This document shows, piece after piece, positions 38,108 through 47,613 of a stretch of 64,000 bases of DNA. Position 1 is the first letter of the stretch. Every line of letters starts with the position of its first letter. The notes under the pieces were generated by a model. The model saw only the letters and a program-made list of their open reading frames with translations, did no database searches and was not told the DNA's origin. The DNA lies in contig PBFW01000071.1 of assembly GCA_002719955.1 (NCBI GenBank), forward strand, positions 124,001 to 188,000. The letters are read 5' to 3'. The translations under genes and the position numbers were made by a program. The DNA comes from Deltaproteobacteria bacterium (GTDB lineage Bacteria; Myxococcota_A; UBA9160; UBA4427).

Positions 38108-38278
38108 AACTCGCCCTCGCAGGGTCCCTTTCTGCTCGTTTGGACATGATTCTGGCCCCGTGCGGCAAAGTGGGGTGATTCTGGCTTGATCCGGTCGCGG
38201 CACGCGCCGATGAGATCGAGGCAGGGGTTTGGCGGGTTCCGCGATCTGGCGGTCCGATGCCCCGGCTGGAGATTCAGA

Positions 38279-38935
38279 ATGGTCCAGATCAATATGGGCA
38301 GTAAAGAGATCACCCTCAAGGTCGTCTACTACGGTCCTGCCCTCTCTGGCAAGACATCGAATCTTCAGCAGCTCCACAAGATGATGGACGAGTCGACGCG
38401 CAGCCATATGCTGACGCTCGACACGAAGGACGACCGGACCCTCTACTTTGATTTCCTGCCCGTCGAGTTCGATACGGTCGGTGGCTTTTCGATCAAGATG
38501 AAACTCTTCACCGTCCCCGGGCAGGTGATGCACAAGTCGACGCGCAAGGTCGTCCTGGCGGGCGCGGATGCGATCGCCTTCATCGCCGACAGCCAGCGCT
38601 CCGCCGCGAGCGCGAACGCCTACTCCTGGCGCGACATGGAGGCCAATCTCAAGGCCCATGGCATCGATTTCGACGGTCTTCCCAAAGTCGTGCAATTCAA
38701 CAAGCGCGATATGCCCGACGTGAAGGATCTGGCGGAGATCAAGGAGCAGTGGGGCGACACGCCGACCTTTCCCGCCGTTGCGACACGCGGCGAGGGAATC
38801 CTCGAGACCTTCCATGAACTGATGCGGGTGCTCTTTCGCGGGCTCGAGGATCGCCACGATTTTTCGGTGAAGTTCTCGCTCTCGGAGGAAGAATTCCTCA
38901 AGGGCGTGATGAAGAATTTCCGGCAGAGCGACTAG
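38279..38935 (+). CDS. mglA: MglA-like small Ras-family GTPase
   Basis: This 218-residue GTPase has P-loop YYGPALSGKTSNL (G19-T26), a switch region ending FTVPGQV, ADSQ near residue 100 and NKRD near 140. The atypical VPGQ and the long beta strand before it mark the bacterial MglA group, which sets cell polarity and drives motility in Myxococcus and Thermus. The start at 38279 begins MVQINMGSKEITLKVVYYG, as the family does. No mglB lies beside it, whereas many genomes pair the two. The C-terminus is longer by about 20 residues than the shortest MglA proteins. It is separate from the B12 genes by 170 bases. Confidence 0.88.
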   Translation: MVQINMGSKEITLKVVYYGPALSGKTSNLQQLHKMMDESTRSHMLTLDTKDDRTLYFDFLPVEFDTVGGFSIKMKLFTVPGQVMHKSTRKVVLAGADAIAFIADSQRSAASANAYSWRDMEANLKAHGIDFDGLPKVVQFNKRDMPDVKDLAEIKEQWGDTPTFPAVATRGEGILETFHELMRVLFRGLEDRHDFSVKFSLSEEEFLKGVMKNFRQSD

Positions 38936-39103
38936 CTCAGCGAACGCCGACCGCGAGTCGCTGCGAGTCTCAGATCGCCCGTTTCGCTCGCGCTCGCTCG
39001 GAACGACGAACCCTCCGCAGGATCGCCGCATGAGTCGAGTGTGCGGATCGACCCTCGCCCGGGATTCGAGCGCAGACGCCAGGAAGGCAGGGCGGAGCGA
39101 GGC

Positions 39104-40273
39104 TCAGAGGATGAACCGCTCACGGTACTGACGGTAGGTCTCTTTCAATCCCTCTTCCGTGTAGCCGAACATTTCGAGGGTGTAGTCGTGGGGCGGCCGT
39201 AGGTCGCGGCGATTGTCGGCAAGCCAGCTCTGCTGGGCGGCGCGCGCCTTCTCGGTGTGCTCCCAATCTATGAACTCGTAGATCAGCGTCAGCACCACCA
39301 TCGGATCCCGAGCCGTGTTGCGGAAATCCACGTCGAGGAAACGGTCGTCGTGGCCCGCGTCGCGTGTCCGCATGCAGCGCAGCATGCCCTCGGACATCTT
39401 TGCGTTCCAATGCATGCCGCAGGCGAGGGGGTCGGCGACATCGCTGTTCTGCTGCCAGAGCGAAAAGTTCAGACTCGCCCAGGAGGGCATCACCTCGACG
39501 GGGTCGCGGTGGGTCTGAACAAAACGAGCGTCGGGGAAAACATCGATCAGCACATTGGAGTAGTGGATGTGATGGGGGGATTTGAGCACCCAGCGATCCC
39601 CGGTGACACCGCGCCTCCTCTTCTGCCATTGCAGAAATTGCAGGAGACGCTTCAGCATTTCGTAACCGGGCGTCTGGTCCTGGGCGTCGAGCCAGGCTGA
39701 GAAGGCCGTGATCTTCGCGAAAGATTCCGGCGTCGTGCTGTAGAAGGATTGTTCGAGGAGCAGGATTTCCTCGTCCGCCTGCATTGCGTCCATCGGGTGG
39801 ATAGCCTCGAGATTCGGCACCGTCTCGTACATCATTGCCACCTCGTCGAGGGCGGCCTGGATCCGCTGATCCGGTTTCTCGACGGACTCACCCGGGAAGG
39901 GCACCGGGAAGCGGGCCTCCCACCAGAGGGTCGAGTAGAAGCGTGGATCTGCAGCCAGGAGGCGTTGCAGCATCGTGGTCCCCGTGCGGCCGAAGCCGAT
40001 GATCACGAGCGGCTCCTTGATCGTCTCATCGGCGATCTCGGGAAAGCGCTGCCAGAAGGACTCGAATTGGAGGTTCGTGACGAGGATGCTCACGATCCGC
40101 TCGCGTTGGATCGCTCGCCCCGTCGCACTGAGATTCGCCTCCTCCCGGAGCCCCTTCAGCAGCTGCGAGAGTGGCTCGCGAAACGAGGCGCGTCCGAAAT
40201 CGTCGAGCCCCGCGCGCGCCACGGCATCCGCGAGAATCGAGTCGAAGTCGAGATCGGGAAGATCATTCGCCAT
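39104..40273 (-). CDS. Sulfotransferase family protein
   Basis: This 389-residue protein is likely to move a sulfo group from PAPS to a hydroxyl-bearing small molecule or lipid. The PAPS 5-phosphosulfate loop reads IIGFGRTGTTMLQRLLA near residue 95, and the 3-phosphate motif reads FVQTHRDPVEVMPSW near 250. The N-terminal 80 residues are helical, as in the Stf0/sulfotransferase group common in mycobacteria and soil deltaproteobacteria. AGGAGG six bases before the ATG fixes the start. It is the last gene of a four-gene minus-strand cassette, 33 bases after the SnoaL-like gene. Many members of this group lack proven activity. Confidence 0.85.
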   Translation of the reverse strand: MANDLPDLDFDSILADAVARAGLDDFGRASFREPLSQLLKGLREEANLSATGRAIQRERIVSILVTNLQFESFWQRFPEIADETIKEPLVIIGFGRTGTTMLQRLLAADPRFYSTLWWEARFPVPFPGESVEKPDQRIQAALDEVAMMYETVPNLEAIHPMDAMQADEEILLLEQSFYSTTPESFAKITAFSAWLDAQDQTPGYEMLKRLLQFLQWQKRRRGVTGDRWVLKSPHHIHYSNVLIDVFPDARFVQTHRDPVEVMPSWASLNFSLWQQNSDVADPLACGMHWNAKMSEGMLRCMRTRDAGHDDRFLDVDFRNTARDPMVVLTLIYEFIDWEHTEKARAAQQSWLADNRRDLRPPHDYTLEMFGYTEEGLKETYRQYRERFIL

Positions 40274-40306
40274 GCTTTCCTCCTGATGGGCTCGAGGGCG
40301 CTCGAA

Positions 40307-40675
40307 TCAGAGTTCCATCTCTCCCTCGACGCTTTCTGGCCCCCAATAAGCGCGCATTCGCTCGATCCGCCCATCCGCGTCGAACTCGAAGAGATCGATG
40401 ATGAAGAGCTTGCCCTGCTCGGTCGTGCCGAGGAGGGGGAAGGCAACGGCGTTGCCAGCGCATCGCGGTCGGCCGTCGAGCGCGAGGACCACGCCCATGT
40501 CAAAGCCTTCCTGATAGAGCGCCGCGAGCGCTTCCTTGCCACTGACCGGAGGGGTCCCATAGGGATCTTCCATCGTGGCATCCTCGCGGTAGAGCGACAG
40601 GATCGTGTCGATGTCGCGGGCGTTGTAGGCGCTGACATAGCGTTCGACGATCTCGACCTTTTTCCCACTATCCAT
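40307..40675 (-). CDS. SnoaL-like / nuclear transport factor 2 fold protein
   Basis: This 122-residue protein has a cone-shaped NTF2-like fold, recognisable from VERYVSAYNARDIDTILSLY, ATMEDPYGTPPVSGKEAL and the C-terminal strands FIIDLFEFDADGRIERMRAY. It resembles ketosteroid isomerases and SnoaL cyclases. The Asp in the DATMEDP segment is at the usual catalytic or substrate-facing position, but the general base of steroid isomerase cannot be assigned with certainty. AAGGAG nine bases upstream supports the ATG at 40675. It lies between an SDR and a sulfotransferase on one transcript, which suggests work on a common ring or lipid substrate. Confidence 0.85.
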   Translation of the reverse strand: MDSGKKVEIVERYVSAYNARDIDTILSLYREDATMEDPYGTPPVSGKEALAALYQEGFDMGVVLALDGRPRCAGNAVAFPLLGTTEQGKLFIIDLFEFDADGRIERMRAYWGPESVEGEMEL

Positions 40676-40728
40676 CGGTTCGGCTCCTTCTTTCGATTGT
40701 GGAGCGGTCAGCCGCTTCCGTTTCGCGA

Positions 40729-41589
40729 TCACTCTTCTTCGGGCGGAAAATCCGTTTCGAGGGTCACCTCTTCCCACTCGTCGAGGCTCGTCCGGACCGC
40801 CTCGAGCTTCGTGCGATAGGCATCGAGCACGACCCTGCTCATCAGGAGCTGCCGCGGCGGCGCCTCGCAGCGCGCCAGGTCGACGATTGCCCGGGCGGCT
40901 CGCTTCGGATCACCCAATTGATGGCCGTCCAGTTCGTCGATCACCGCGAGTCGCGCATGAACCGTCTCGCCATAATCCTCAATGGGGGAGCGCGTTCGTT
41001 TCATCGAGCGTCCGGCCCAATCCGTGCGAAAGGGCCCCGCCTCGATCGCTGTGACCTTGATCTCCCAAGGTGCCAGTTCCTCCACGAGCGCCTCGCTCAG
41101 CGCCTCGACCGCATATTTCGTCATGCTGTAGTAGCCGGTGCCCGGCTTCGACATGAGGCCCGCCTGGGAGGAATTGTTGATGATCTGGCCCGATCTCCGG
41201 CCACGCATGTGGGGCAGCACGGCCTTCGTCATCGCGAGGGTCCCCCAGAAATTCGTTTCGAACATGGCGCGAACGTCTTCGTCCTCGCCCTCCTCGATCG
41301 CGGCCAGATAGCCGTAGCCGGCATTGTTCACCAGGACGTCGAGCTGTCCGAACGACCGAAGGGTATAGGCGAACGCCGCCTCGACCTCTTTCTCTTCGGT
41401 GACGTCCAGGCGAATCGCCCGGGCCCGCTCGGGAAAGCGCTCGACGAATTCGTCGAGGGTGCTCGGGTTCCTGGCGCTCGTGATCACGCGATAGCCCCGC
41501 TCGAGCGCTTCGAAAGCGATGTCGCGCCCCATTCCCGAAGAGCATCCCGTGATCAGCCAGACCTTGTCCTCCTCGACGGGGGACGTCAC
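40729..41589 (-). CDS. Short-chain dehydrogenase/reductase (SDR), retinol/steroid type
   Basis: This 286-residue classical SDR has WLITGCSSGMGRDIAFEAL near residue 10, LDVLVNNAGYGYL near 85, NNSSQAGLMS with the active Ser, and YYSMTKYAVEAL with Tyr-x3-Lys near 155. The group resembles those acting on sterols, retinoids or other hydrophobic alcohols. The GTG start at 41589 has AGGA eight bases upstream and lies one base after the stop of the DUF1214 gene, so translation is probably coupled. An ATG 27 bases earlier is possible but has no ribosome site. It is the second gene of the cassette. Confidence 0.88.
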   Translation of the reverse strand: MTSPVEEDKVWLITGCSSGMGRDIAFEALERGYRVITSARNPSTLDEFVERFPERARAIRLDVTEEKEVEAAFAYTLRSFGQLDVLVNNAGYGYLAAIEEGEDEDVRAMFETNFWGTLAMTKAVLPHMRGRRSGQIINNSSQAGLMSKPGTGYYSMTKYAVEALSEALVEELAPWEIKVTAIEAGPFRTDWAGRSMKRTRSPIEDYGETVHARLAVIDELDGHQLGDPKRAARAIVDLARCEAPPRQLLMSRVVLDAYRTKLEAVRTSLDEWEEVTLETDFPPEEE

Positions 41590-41590
41590 G

Positions 41591-42847
41591 TCAATGGTCC
41601 TGGAGCCGCCAGGCATAGCTCGCCGCACGTTCCTCGAGCTGTGCTCTGCGTTCATCGGCCCCGACGAAGCGCGTGCCGGCCGGGAGGTGCTTCTGGAGGT
41701 CCGCGAGGGGGACGAGCTGACTCTTCGCCGAGAGCGAATCGCCGGGCTCACCGCCCTCGAACTCCGCCCAGCGAAGCGTCAGGACGCCGTCGTGCAGATC
41801 CGAGGGATCGAGCCAGTTGTGGACCCCCGGATCCTTCAGCGAGAGCACCATGGTGAGCGTGCCGTCCTCGTTCGCGATCGACTGGGCGCGATTCAGGCTC
41901 CCCAGCCTGTTCTGAACATCATTGGTGGTTCCCCAGGCATTCGAGATCGGCGCGATGAAATAATCCGCCCCGCCGAGATCGATGGTCAGTACGAGCGCGT
42001 CATCGTCCCCGGGAGAGAGCGCAAAGGTTCCCAGGATGTAGATCTGGTTGCGCAGCGCCCCGTCGACGTCTCGATCGATCGTGAACTCGAATTCATTGTC
42101 CGGAGTACCCGCGGACTGCGCGTTCCAGCGGTCCGACTCCCTCGCCCATTTCCACATATATTCGACGGCCCGGTCGAGCTCCTCCTCGAGGCCGTGGGGC
42201 GGACGGCTCGGCGGATCCCCGAGGCGTTCGATCGCGAGTTCGTTGATCATCTCCGTCTTCCAGTCCATCACGACGTCGCGGATATAGAACTCGTGAGCGT
42301 CGGGAGCCGAGCGGATATGATTCGGGCGATCCCCCGCCGGGTCACTGTCGACGGCGATCTCGAACGACCCGTCGGGCTCGAGCACGAGGGTCTTGCCGTC
42401 CAGAACGTCGACCGTCCCCATCTTTGCGTCCCAGAGCGTGAAGTAATTCTCCGTGACGCGGTTGGACGGGACCTTGCCGCGGATCACGTACCGCTCGGCG
42501 CCGCTGATCGGAATCACCCGGTAGACGGAGTCTGGATTGTCGATTCCCCAGCGACTGCCCGGCACGTCGAGGTCGCCCAGCCGATGGGGCAGCCGCGTGA
42601 TCGTGATGACCTTCGGGTAGAGCGGATCCTGGTTCAGCGACCAGACCACCGCCGCGAACATCACTTCTTCGAAGGCCCAGTCCATACACTTCAAAGCGTC
42701 ATTCGAGCGCGGCGCGGAATGGGTCCAGAACTCGCGAACCTCCTTTCGTGCGGCGACGATGCGGGGCTGGGCGAAGATCTCGAGGGCATGGCGTTCGAGC
42801 GCGTTCTGCTCGTCACTGGCGATCGGATGGCTGGGGGAGGCGTTCAT
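41591..42847 (-). CDS. DUF1214 domain protein
   Basis: This is a 418-residue protein without a signal peptide. The C-terminal third resembles DUF1214 (GGADYFIAPISNAWG, then DGTLTMVLSLKDPGVHNWLD). The N-terminal part has no motif I recognise. DUF1214 proteins are often found beside DUF1254 in lipid or envelope contexts, and no activity has been established. The start at 42847 is fixed by AGGAG six bases upstream; the longer frame to 42916 has no such site. It leads the minus-strand cassette that continues with SDR, SnoaL and sulfotransferase genes, so it likely shares their substrate class. Confidence 0.7.
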   Translation of the reverse strand: MNASPSHPIASDEQNALERHALEIFAQPRIVAARKEVREFWTHSAPRSNDALKCMDWAFEEVMFAAVVWSLNQDPLYPKVITITRLPHRLGDLDVPGSRWGIDNPDSVYRVIPISGAERYVIRGKVPSNRVTENYFTLWDAKMGTVDVLDGKTLVLEPDGSFEIAVDSDPAGDRPNHIRSAPDAHEFYIRDVVMDWKTEMINELAIERLGDPPSRPPHGLEEELDRAVEYMWKWARESDRWNAQSAGTPDNEFEFTIDRDVDGALRNQIYILGTFALSPGDDDALVLTIDLGGADYFIAPISNAWGTTNDVQNRLGSLNRAQSIANEDGTLTMVLSLKDPGVHNWLDPSDLHDGVLTLRWAEFEGGEPGDSLSAKSQLVPLADLQKHLPAGTRFVGADERRAQLEERAASYAWRLQDH

Positions 42848-43311
42848 GTTTTTCTCCTGGGGCTCGGGAAGCTCGAAGTCGCGCCTGGCGAGAAGGTTGG
42901 ATAGCCCCCTCCACAAAGCAACGTGTGGTCGCCCTGTTTGTGAGGAGCGACGGGGCCGAATCCTCTGCCTCGCTCACTTCGGAGGGAGCGCGCCCGCTCC
43001 TCCCTCCCCCTTGGGGGCGAGGATCTACATCTGGTGGCCCGCGCGATGGGCATGGGTGCAGGAAGCCTTGGGGAGTGCGCGGCGCTCGCTCGCCGGACGT
43101 TGATGCGGGCAGTGGGGGAGGGGACGTCGAGGCCTTCTCAAAACCGCGGGTGCGAGGGCGTTCTACGGGGCTTGATCCTCGCGATGCAGACGCATCGACG
43201 AATGCGAGCAGCGAGGGACCCACTGGGCCGGGCACACGCCGCGTCGATCTGGCCTTCAGAGCGGGTCGGCCACGCGCCGGTAGCGACCCATCCCAGGGCC
43301 CTCTCGTGTGA
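42848..43311. other. Divergent intergenic region between the DUF1214 cassette and ribBA
   Basis: About 460 bases without a supportable gene. Several GC-rich self-complementary stretches are present, such as GGAGGGAGCG facing CGCTCCTCC around 42979-43003. No FMN riboswitch consensus (the conserved AGGGGCA and ACCGGCGGT blocks) could be found on the plus strand upstream of ribBA. The promoter of the minus-strand cassette should lie near 42870-42930 but was not located. Confidence 0.45.
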
Positions 43312-43340
43312 TTGACACTCCAGTCGACGGTAGATAAAGT
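43312..43340 (+). promoter_or_regulatory. Sigma70-type promoter of ribBA
   Basis: A perfect -35 box TTGACA (43312-43317) is followed after 17 bases by TAAAGT (43335-43340), which matches four of six -10 positions. Transcription would start near 43347, about 95 bases before the chosen ribBA start. Confidence 0.6.
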
Positions 43341-43353
43341 CCGAGCGCGATCA

Positions 43354-43376
43354 CCCCCGGGTACCCTATTCGGGGG
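43354..43376 (+). other. GC-rich hairpin in the ribBA leader
   Basis: CCCCCG (43354-43359) pairs with CGGGGG (43371-43376) around an 11-base loop. It lies just after the predicted transcription start, where it could stabilise the 5-prime end or influence early elongation. It is not followed by a T run, so it is not an intrinsic terminator. Confidence 0.4.
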
Positions 43377-43442
43377 CGCGCCCACCGAGTGCCGATGGAA
43401 CCCTCCTCGAAGGGGGTCCGTACGGAAGGTGATCCCCTGCCC

Positions 43443-44738
43443 ATGTCAACGCCTCTGTCCGACTCCGAACCGACGCCCCCTCGTCCCGCCGCGAACAAGG
43501 TGATTCGCGAGATCGAACCGAGCCCCGGGCTCTCGACCATCTCAGATGCGATCGCCGAAATTGCCGCCGGCAAGATGGTCATTCTCGTCGACGACGAGGA
43601 TCGCGAGAATGAGGGTGATCTCTGCATGGCGGCGGAAAAGTGCACGCCCGAGGCCATCAATTTCATGGCCCGATTTGGGCGCGGCCTGATCTGCATGCCG
43701 CTCGAAGAGGAGCAATTGAACAAGTTGCACCTCGGGATGATGGTTCCAGATTACGAGAATTCGACGCCCTACGGAACGGCCTTCACGGTCTCGATCGAAG
43801 CGCGTGAGGGCGTGACGACGGGCATTTCCGCTGCGGATCGGTCGCGGACGGTTCTGGCCGCCGTCGCCGAAGACGCGAAGCCGACCGATATCGTTCGGCC
43901 AGGCCATATCTTCCCGTTGCGCGCTCGCACGGGAGGCGTGCTTCGCCGCGTCGGTCAGACCGAGGGGGCCGTCGATCTCGCGCGCCTTGCGGGCTGTCAC
44001 CCGTCGGGTGTGATTTGCGAGATCATGAAGGATGACGGTACGATGGCGCGGCTTCCCGACTTGATCGAGTTCGGGAAGGAGCATGATCTCAAGATCGTGA
44101 CGATCAAGGATCTCGTTTCCTATCGCCTGCGAAACGAACAACTCGTTCACCGTTCGGCGGTCGCCAAGATGCCGACCCGATTCGGTGATTTCGAGGCCGT
44201 TGTCTTCGAGAACGAGATCGACCACGTCGACCATATGGCCTTGGTGATGGGCGAAGTCCAGGGCGACGAGCCGGTTCTGATTCGCGTGCACAGCGAATGT
44301 CTGACTGGTGACGCGTTTGGATCGATGCGCTGCGATTGTGGAGAGCAGCTCGAGGCTGCGATGCGAATGATCTCCGAAGAGGGCTGTGGGATCATCCTGT
44401 ACATGCGCCAGGAGGGTCGCGGGATCGGCCTCAAGAACAAGATCAAGGCCTATGAACTCCAGGATGTCGAGGGCCTCGATACCGTCGAAGCGAATAATAA
44501 GCTGGGTTTTGGCGCCGATCTACGCGATTACGGTGTCGGCGCCCAGATCCTGGCGGATCTGGGTGTGAAGCAGATCCGAATCCTGACGAATAATCCCGGG
44601 AAGAGAGCAGGCATCAGTGGCTACGGCGTCGAGATCATCGAGCGGGTCCCGCTCGAAATCGAGCCGAACGCCAATAATCTGAACTACCTGCGGACGAAGA
44701 AGGAAAAACTCGGGCACGTGCTGCATCTGATGTCCTAG
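43443..44738 (+). CDS. ribBA: Bifunctional riboflavin enzyme RibBA
   Basis: This 431-residue fusion starts both branches of riboflavin synthesis. The N-terminal 3,4-dihydroxy-2-butanone-4-phosphate synthase has [11 protein letters not shown] and [20 protein letters not shown]. The C-terminal GTP cyclohydrolase II has [20 protein letters not shown] with the zinc cysteines, RQEGRGIGL and TNNPGK. All catalytic motifs are intact. The start could be ATG 43443, ATG 43395 or GTG 43389; the first is preferred by length, with GGAAGG about 13 bases upstream. It stands alone rather than in a rib operon, with its own promoter. Confidence 0.94.
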   Translation: MSTPLSDSEPTPPRPAANKVIREIEPSPGLSTISDAIAEIAAGKMVILVDDEDRENEGDLCMAAEKCTPEAINFMARFGRGLICMPLEEEQLNKLHLGMMVPDYENSTPYGTAFTVSIEAREGVTTGISAADRSRTVLAAVAEDAKPTDIVRPGHIFPLRARTGGVLRRVGQTEGAVDLARLAGCHPSGVICEIMKDDGTMARLPDLIEFGKEHDLKIVTIKDLVSYRLRNEQLVHRSAVAKMPTRFGDFEAVVFENEIDHVDHMALVMGEVQGDEPVLIRVHSECLTGDAFGSMRCDCGEQLEAAMRMISEEGCGIILYMRQEGRGIGLKNKIKAYELQDVEGLDTVEANNKLGFGADLRDYGVGAQILADLGVKQIRILTNNPGKRAGISGYGVEIIERVPLEIEPNANNLNYLRTKKEKLGHVLHLMS

Positions 44739-44794
44739 GCGACACGAAAGCCGGAATAGAGAAAACCGAAAGAAAGCGAGATCGAGAGGAAACC

Positions 44795-45778
44795 ATGTTC
44801 AAGTCGGTCGAAGACGTAGTCCAGCAGCTGAGCGACCAGGAGTATATTTGCGACAAGCAGATCGCGACCGTCGTGTACCTCGCGCAACAGCTCGAAAAAC
44901 CCGTGCTCGTCGAAGGACCGGCAGGCGTTGGCAAGACGGAACTCGCCAAGGTGGTCTCGAAGGCGCTCGGGCGCGAGATGATCCGGCTTCAGTGTTACGA
45001 GGGACTCGACGAAGCCAAGGCGCTCTACGAATGGGAATATTCGAAGCAGCTTCTCTACACGCAGATCCTCAAGGATAAGGTCTCCGAGACGATTGCCGAC
45101 AGCCAGTCGCTGTCCGACGCCGCCGATCGGGTCGGTCGCGAGGATTCGGTCTTTTTCTCGAGCAAGTTTATCGTCCCGCGGCCCCTCATGCAGGCGATCA
45201 GCTCCGAAAAGCCGGCGCTGCTCCTGATCGATGAAGTCGACAAATCGGATCCCGAATTCGAAGCGTTTCTGCTCGAGATCCTCTCGGATTTCCAGGTGAC
45301 GATTCCGGAGATCGGCACGATCAAGGCGACGACGCAGCCGCTGGTCTTCCTGACCTCGAACGACGCGCGCGAGATGAGTGATGCCCTCAAGCGTCGCTGT
45401 CTGCATCTCTGGATCGATTACCCCAGCGAAGAGCTGGAGATTCAGATTCTCGACCGCAAGGTCCCGAATATCGACAAGCGCCTTGCCGAGGAGGTCGTGC
45501 AGTTGATGAATCGTATCCGCGAGCTCGACCTCAAAAAGACGCCGTCGATCTCGGAGACCCTCGATTGGGCGCGCGCGCTCCTGGCATTGAACGCCGATGA
45601 ACTCGAGGACCAGATCGTGGGCGATACCCTGAACGTGATCCTCAAATACGAGGGCGATGTCCAGAAGGCGCAGAACGAATTATCCAAGCTGATCCAGAAG
45701 AAGAGCGCGGAAGCAGCCGCTGAGAAACCGCAGCAGGCGCCGGCGGCCGAGGCGACCAAGAAGGGCATTCTTCATTAG
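44795..45778 (+). CDS. MoxR-type AAA ATPase
   Basis: This is a 327-residue AAA+ ATPase of the MoxR family, CoxD-like group. Walker A is EGPAGVGKTELAK near residue 43, Walker B is LLLIDEVDKSD near 145, and sensor 1 is LTSNDAREMSDALKRRC near 190. The C-terminal 30 residues are Ala/Gln/Lys-rich and probably disordered. MoxR ATPases act with VWA proteins as chaperones that insert cofactors or activate enzyme complexes. The VWA partner follows 137 bases downstream. AGAGGAAA upstream supports the ATG. No client enzyme is next to the pair. Confidence 0.9.
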   Translation: MFKSVEDVVQQLSDQEYICDKQIATVVYLAQQLEKPVLVEGPAGVGKTELAKVVSKALGREMIRLQCYEGLDEAKALYEWEYSKQLLYTQILKDKVSETIADSQSLSDAADRVGREDSVFFSSKFIVPRPLMQAISSEKPALLLIDEVDKSDPEFEAFLLEILSDFQVTIPEIGTIKATTQPLVFLTSNDAREMSDALKRRCLHLWIDYPSEELEIQILDRKVPNIDKRLAEEVVQLMNRIRELDLKKTPSISETLDWARALLALNADELEDQIVGDTLNVILKYEGDVQKAQNELSKLIQKKSAEAAAEKPQQAPAAEATKKGILH

Positions 45779-45915
45779 TCCGCGAGCGTGGCAGTAGCTC
45801 GGTGGGAGGAATGAACCTGTCGTCTGGGCCCGCGTTCGTTCTCGCGCCGAGGGGATGAGGAGCGGCGGGCTCGAGAAGTCGTAAAAGGGCCAGCGGCGTT
45901 TTTGGGTAGAGGGCG

Positions 45916-47334
45916 ATGCAGAAGAAGATCATCGAATTCACGAACCTGCTTCGGAAGAGTGGCATCCGGGTCTCCGTCGCCGAGGGCATCGACGCGTTCA
46001 ATGCGCTCGATGAGCTCTCCCTCGACGACCGCGAAGTGTTCCAGGACGCGTTGCGTTCGGCGATGGTCAAACGCGGCGACGAGATCGCGACCTACGACGA
46101 ACTCTTTGACCTCTTCTGGTCTGGCTTCTATGACAATCTGAAGGGCGCCTTCGGCGAGATGGAGGGCGATCTCGGAAATATGGGCATCGATCTCGAGCAG
46201 CTGCTCGCTCAGCTCGCCGAGATGATGCAGAACATGGATGGGGATCTCGATCTCGGTGAGCTCGCCCAGGCGCTACTCACCCAGGATCTCTCCCAGCTCG
46301 AGAACATGATCCGCGCGGCCGCAGAGGAAGCGGGTACCGGGCGCATCGAAAATATGCTCCAGGTCGGCTTCTTCAGTCGCCGCACCACCGAGCAGCTCGG
46401 GCTAGAGGGGGCGCAGCAGGATCTCGAGGCGCTTGCAGATCGTCTGCGCGCGATGGGGATGGGCGAAGAAGGCATCCAGCAGATGCAGGAGCTGATCCGC
46501 AAGTTGATGGAGACGGTCCGGCGCACCGTTCGGAACTTTACCGAGCGCGAGCTCCAACAGCAGAACCACAACTATATGGAGAAGTTCCGTCGCGAGATGC
46601 TGACGGAGAAGAGCTTCTATCACCTGACCGAGGACGAGATCCAGCGCATGCGTGAGGTCGTGACGCGCCTCGCCCAGCGCATCAAGAATATCCTTTCCAT
46701 TCGGAAGAAGCGGCTCAAGAAGGGCAAGCTCGACCTGCACCAGACGCTCCGCCGCAATATGGCTCGCGGCGGGATTCCCTTCGAGGTCATCTACAAGACC
46801 CGCCGCAAGGATCGGCCGAAGCTCATCATCATGTGCGATGTCTCCTCTTCGGTCGCAAACGTGTCACGCTTCATGCTGCAGTTCATGTACAGCCTCCAGG
46901 AGGCCTTTACGAAGATCCGTTGCTACGTGTTCGTGGCAGAGCTCGGGGAAGTGACGGATGTCTTCAACGACAAGGAAGTGAATAGTGCTGTCGAAAAAGC
47001 GCTCGACGGTGGAGATGTCATCAACGTCTATACCCGCAGCAATTTCGGCTACGCGTTCCACGAATTCTGGAAGAATCACCTCGCGGCCGTCGACAACAAG
47101 ACGACGGTGATCATCCTGGGCGACGCGCGGAACAACTACAACGATGCGATGGCTTGGTGTATCCGGGATATCCAGAACAAGGCGAAGACCCTTGTCTGGC
47201 TGAACCCCGAGAGCCCGAGCGCCTGGGGCTTCGGTGATTCCGTGATGGATCGCTATATGCCCTATTGCGATATCGTCGAAGAGTGTCGGAACCTGCGGCA
47301 GCTCTCGAAGGTCGTCGACCAGATCATCCTCTAG
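45916..47334 (+). CDS. VWA domain protein, CoxE-like partner of MoxR
   Basis: This is a 472-residue protein. Residues 1-260 are helical and rich in Glu, Gln and Arg, with likely coiled coil around 170-240. Residues 290-460 are a CoxE-type von Willebrand A domain with the metal-site motif CDVSSSVAN (D-x-S-x-S) near 305 and a late ILGDARNNYN. With the MoxR ATPase it forms the classic pair thought to remodel or metallate a target complex. The target cannot be named from the neighbours, since carbon monoxide dehydrogenase genes are not in the window. Confidence 0.88.
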   Translation: MQKKIIEFTNLLRKSGIRVSVAEGIDAFNALDELSLDDREVFQDALRSAMVKRGDEIATYDELFDLFWSGFYDNLKGAFGEMEGDLGNMGIDLEQLLAQLAEMMQNMDGDLDLGELAQALLTQDLSQLENMIRAAAEEAGTGRIENMLQVGFFSRRTTEQLGLEGAQQDLEALADRLRAMGMGEEGIQQMQELIRKLMETVRRTVRNFTERELQQQNHNYMEKFRREMLTEKSFYHLTEDEIQRMREVVTRLAQRIKNILSIRKKRLKKGKLDLHQTLRRNMARGGIPFEVIYKTRRKDRPKLIIMCDVSSSVANVSRFMLQFMYSLQEAFTKIRCYVFVAELGEVTDVFNDKEVNSAVEKALDGGDVINVYTRSNFGYAFHEFWKNHLAAVDNKTTVIILGDARNNYNDAMAWCIRDIQNKAKTLVWLNPESPSAWGFGDSVMDRYMPYCDIVEECRNLRQLSKVVDQIIL

Positions 47335-47575
47335 CCGAACGAGTCAGAGGTCCAGCACGAGGGCATGTGGGTGGTCTTCGGATTGTGGCGATCGTGGCGG
47401 CGCTCCCGATCTTTGCGCTGCTCTGAATCCAGGGCGTGGGCGCGGCGTGCTCAGCCTCTGCGTGCAGCCGAGCGTTTTACGCCGACCCGACCGCACAACC
47501 CCCTGCCTCGGGCCCCCCACAACACCGGCCATGAGCATGATTCCGCCGCCCGTGGTGAAGCCGTGGCTTTCAGCC
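47335..47575. other. Intergenic stretch downstream of the VWA gene
   Basis: About 240 bases with no supportable gene. The open frames are arginine-rich noise. It ends at the A-tract that forms the 3-prime end of the minus-strand RNA described next. Confidence 0.4.
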
Positions 47576-47613
47576 AAAAAAAACGCCCGATCCGCATGCG
47601 CAGACCGGGCGTT
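47576..47613 (-). terminator. Intrinsic terminator of a minus-strand small RNA
   Basis: Read on the minus strand, AACGCCCG (47613-47606) pairs with CGGGCGTT (47589-47582). The stem continues through a G-T pair and TCTGC/GCGGA to a GCAT tetraloop, giving about 14 pairs. It runs directly into eight T residues (47583-47576). This is a strong rho-independent terminator that works only leftward, and no protein gene reads into it from the right. Confidence 0.85.
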
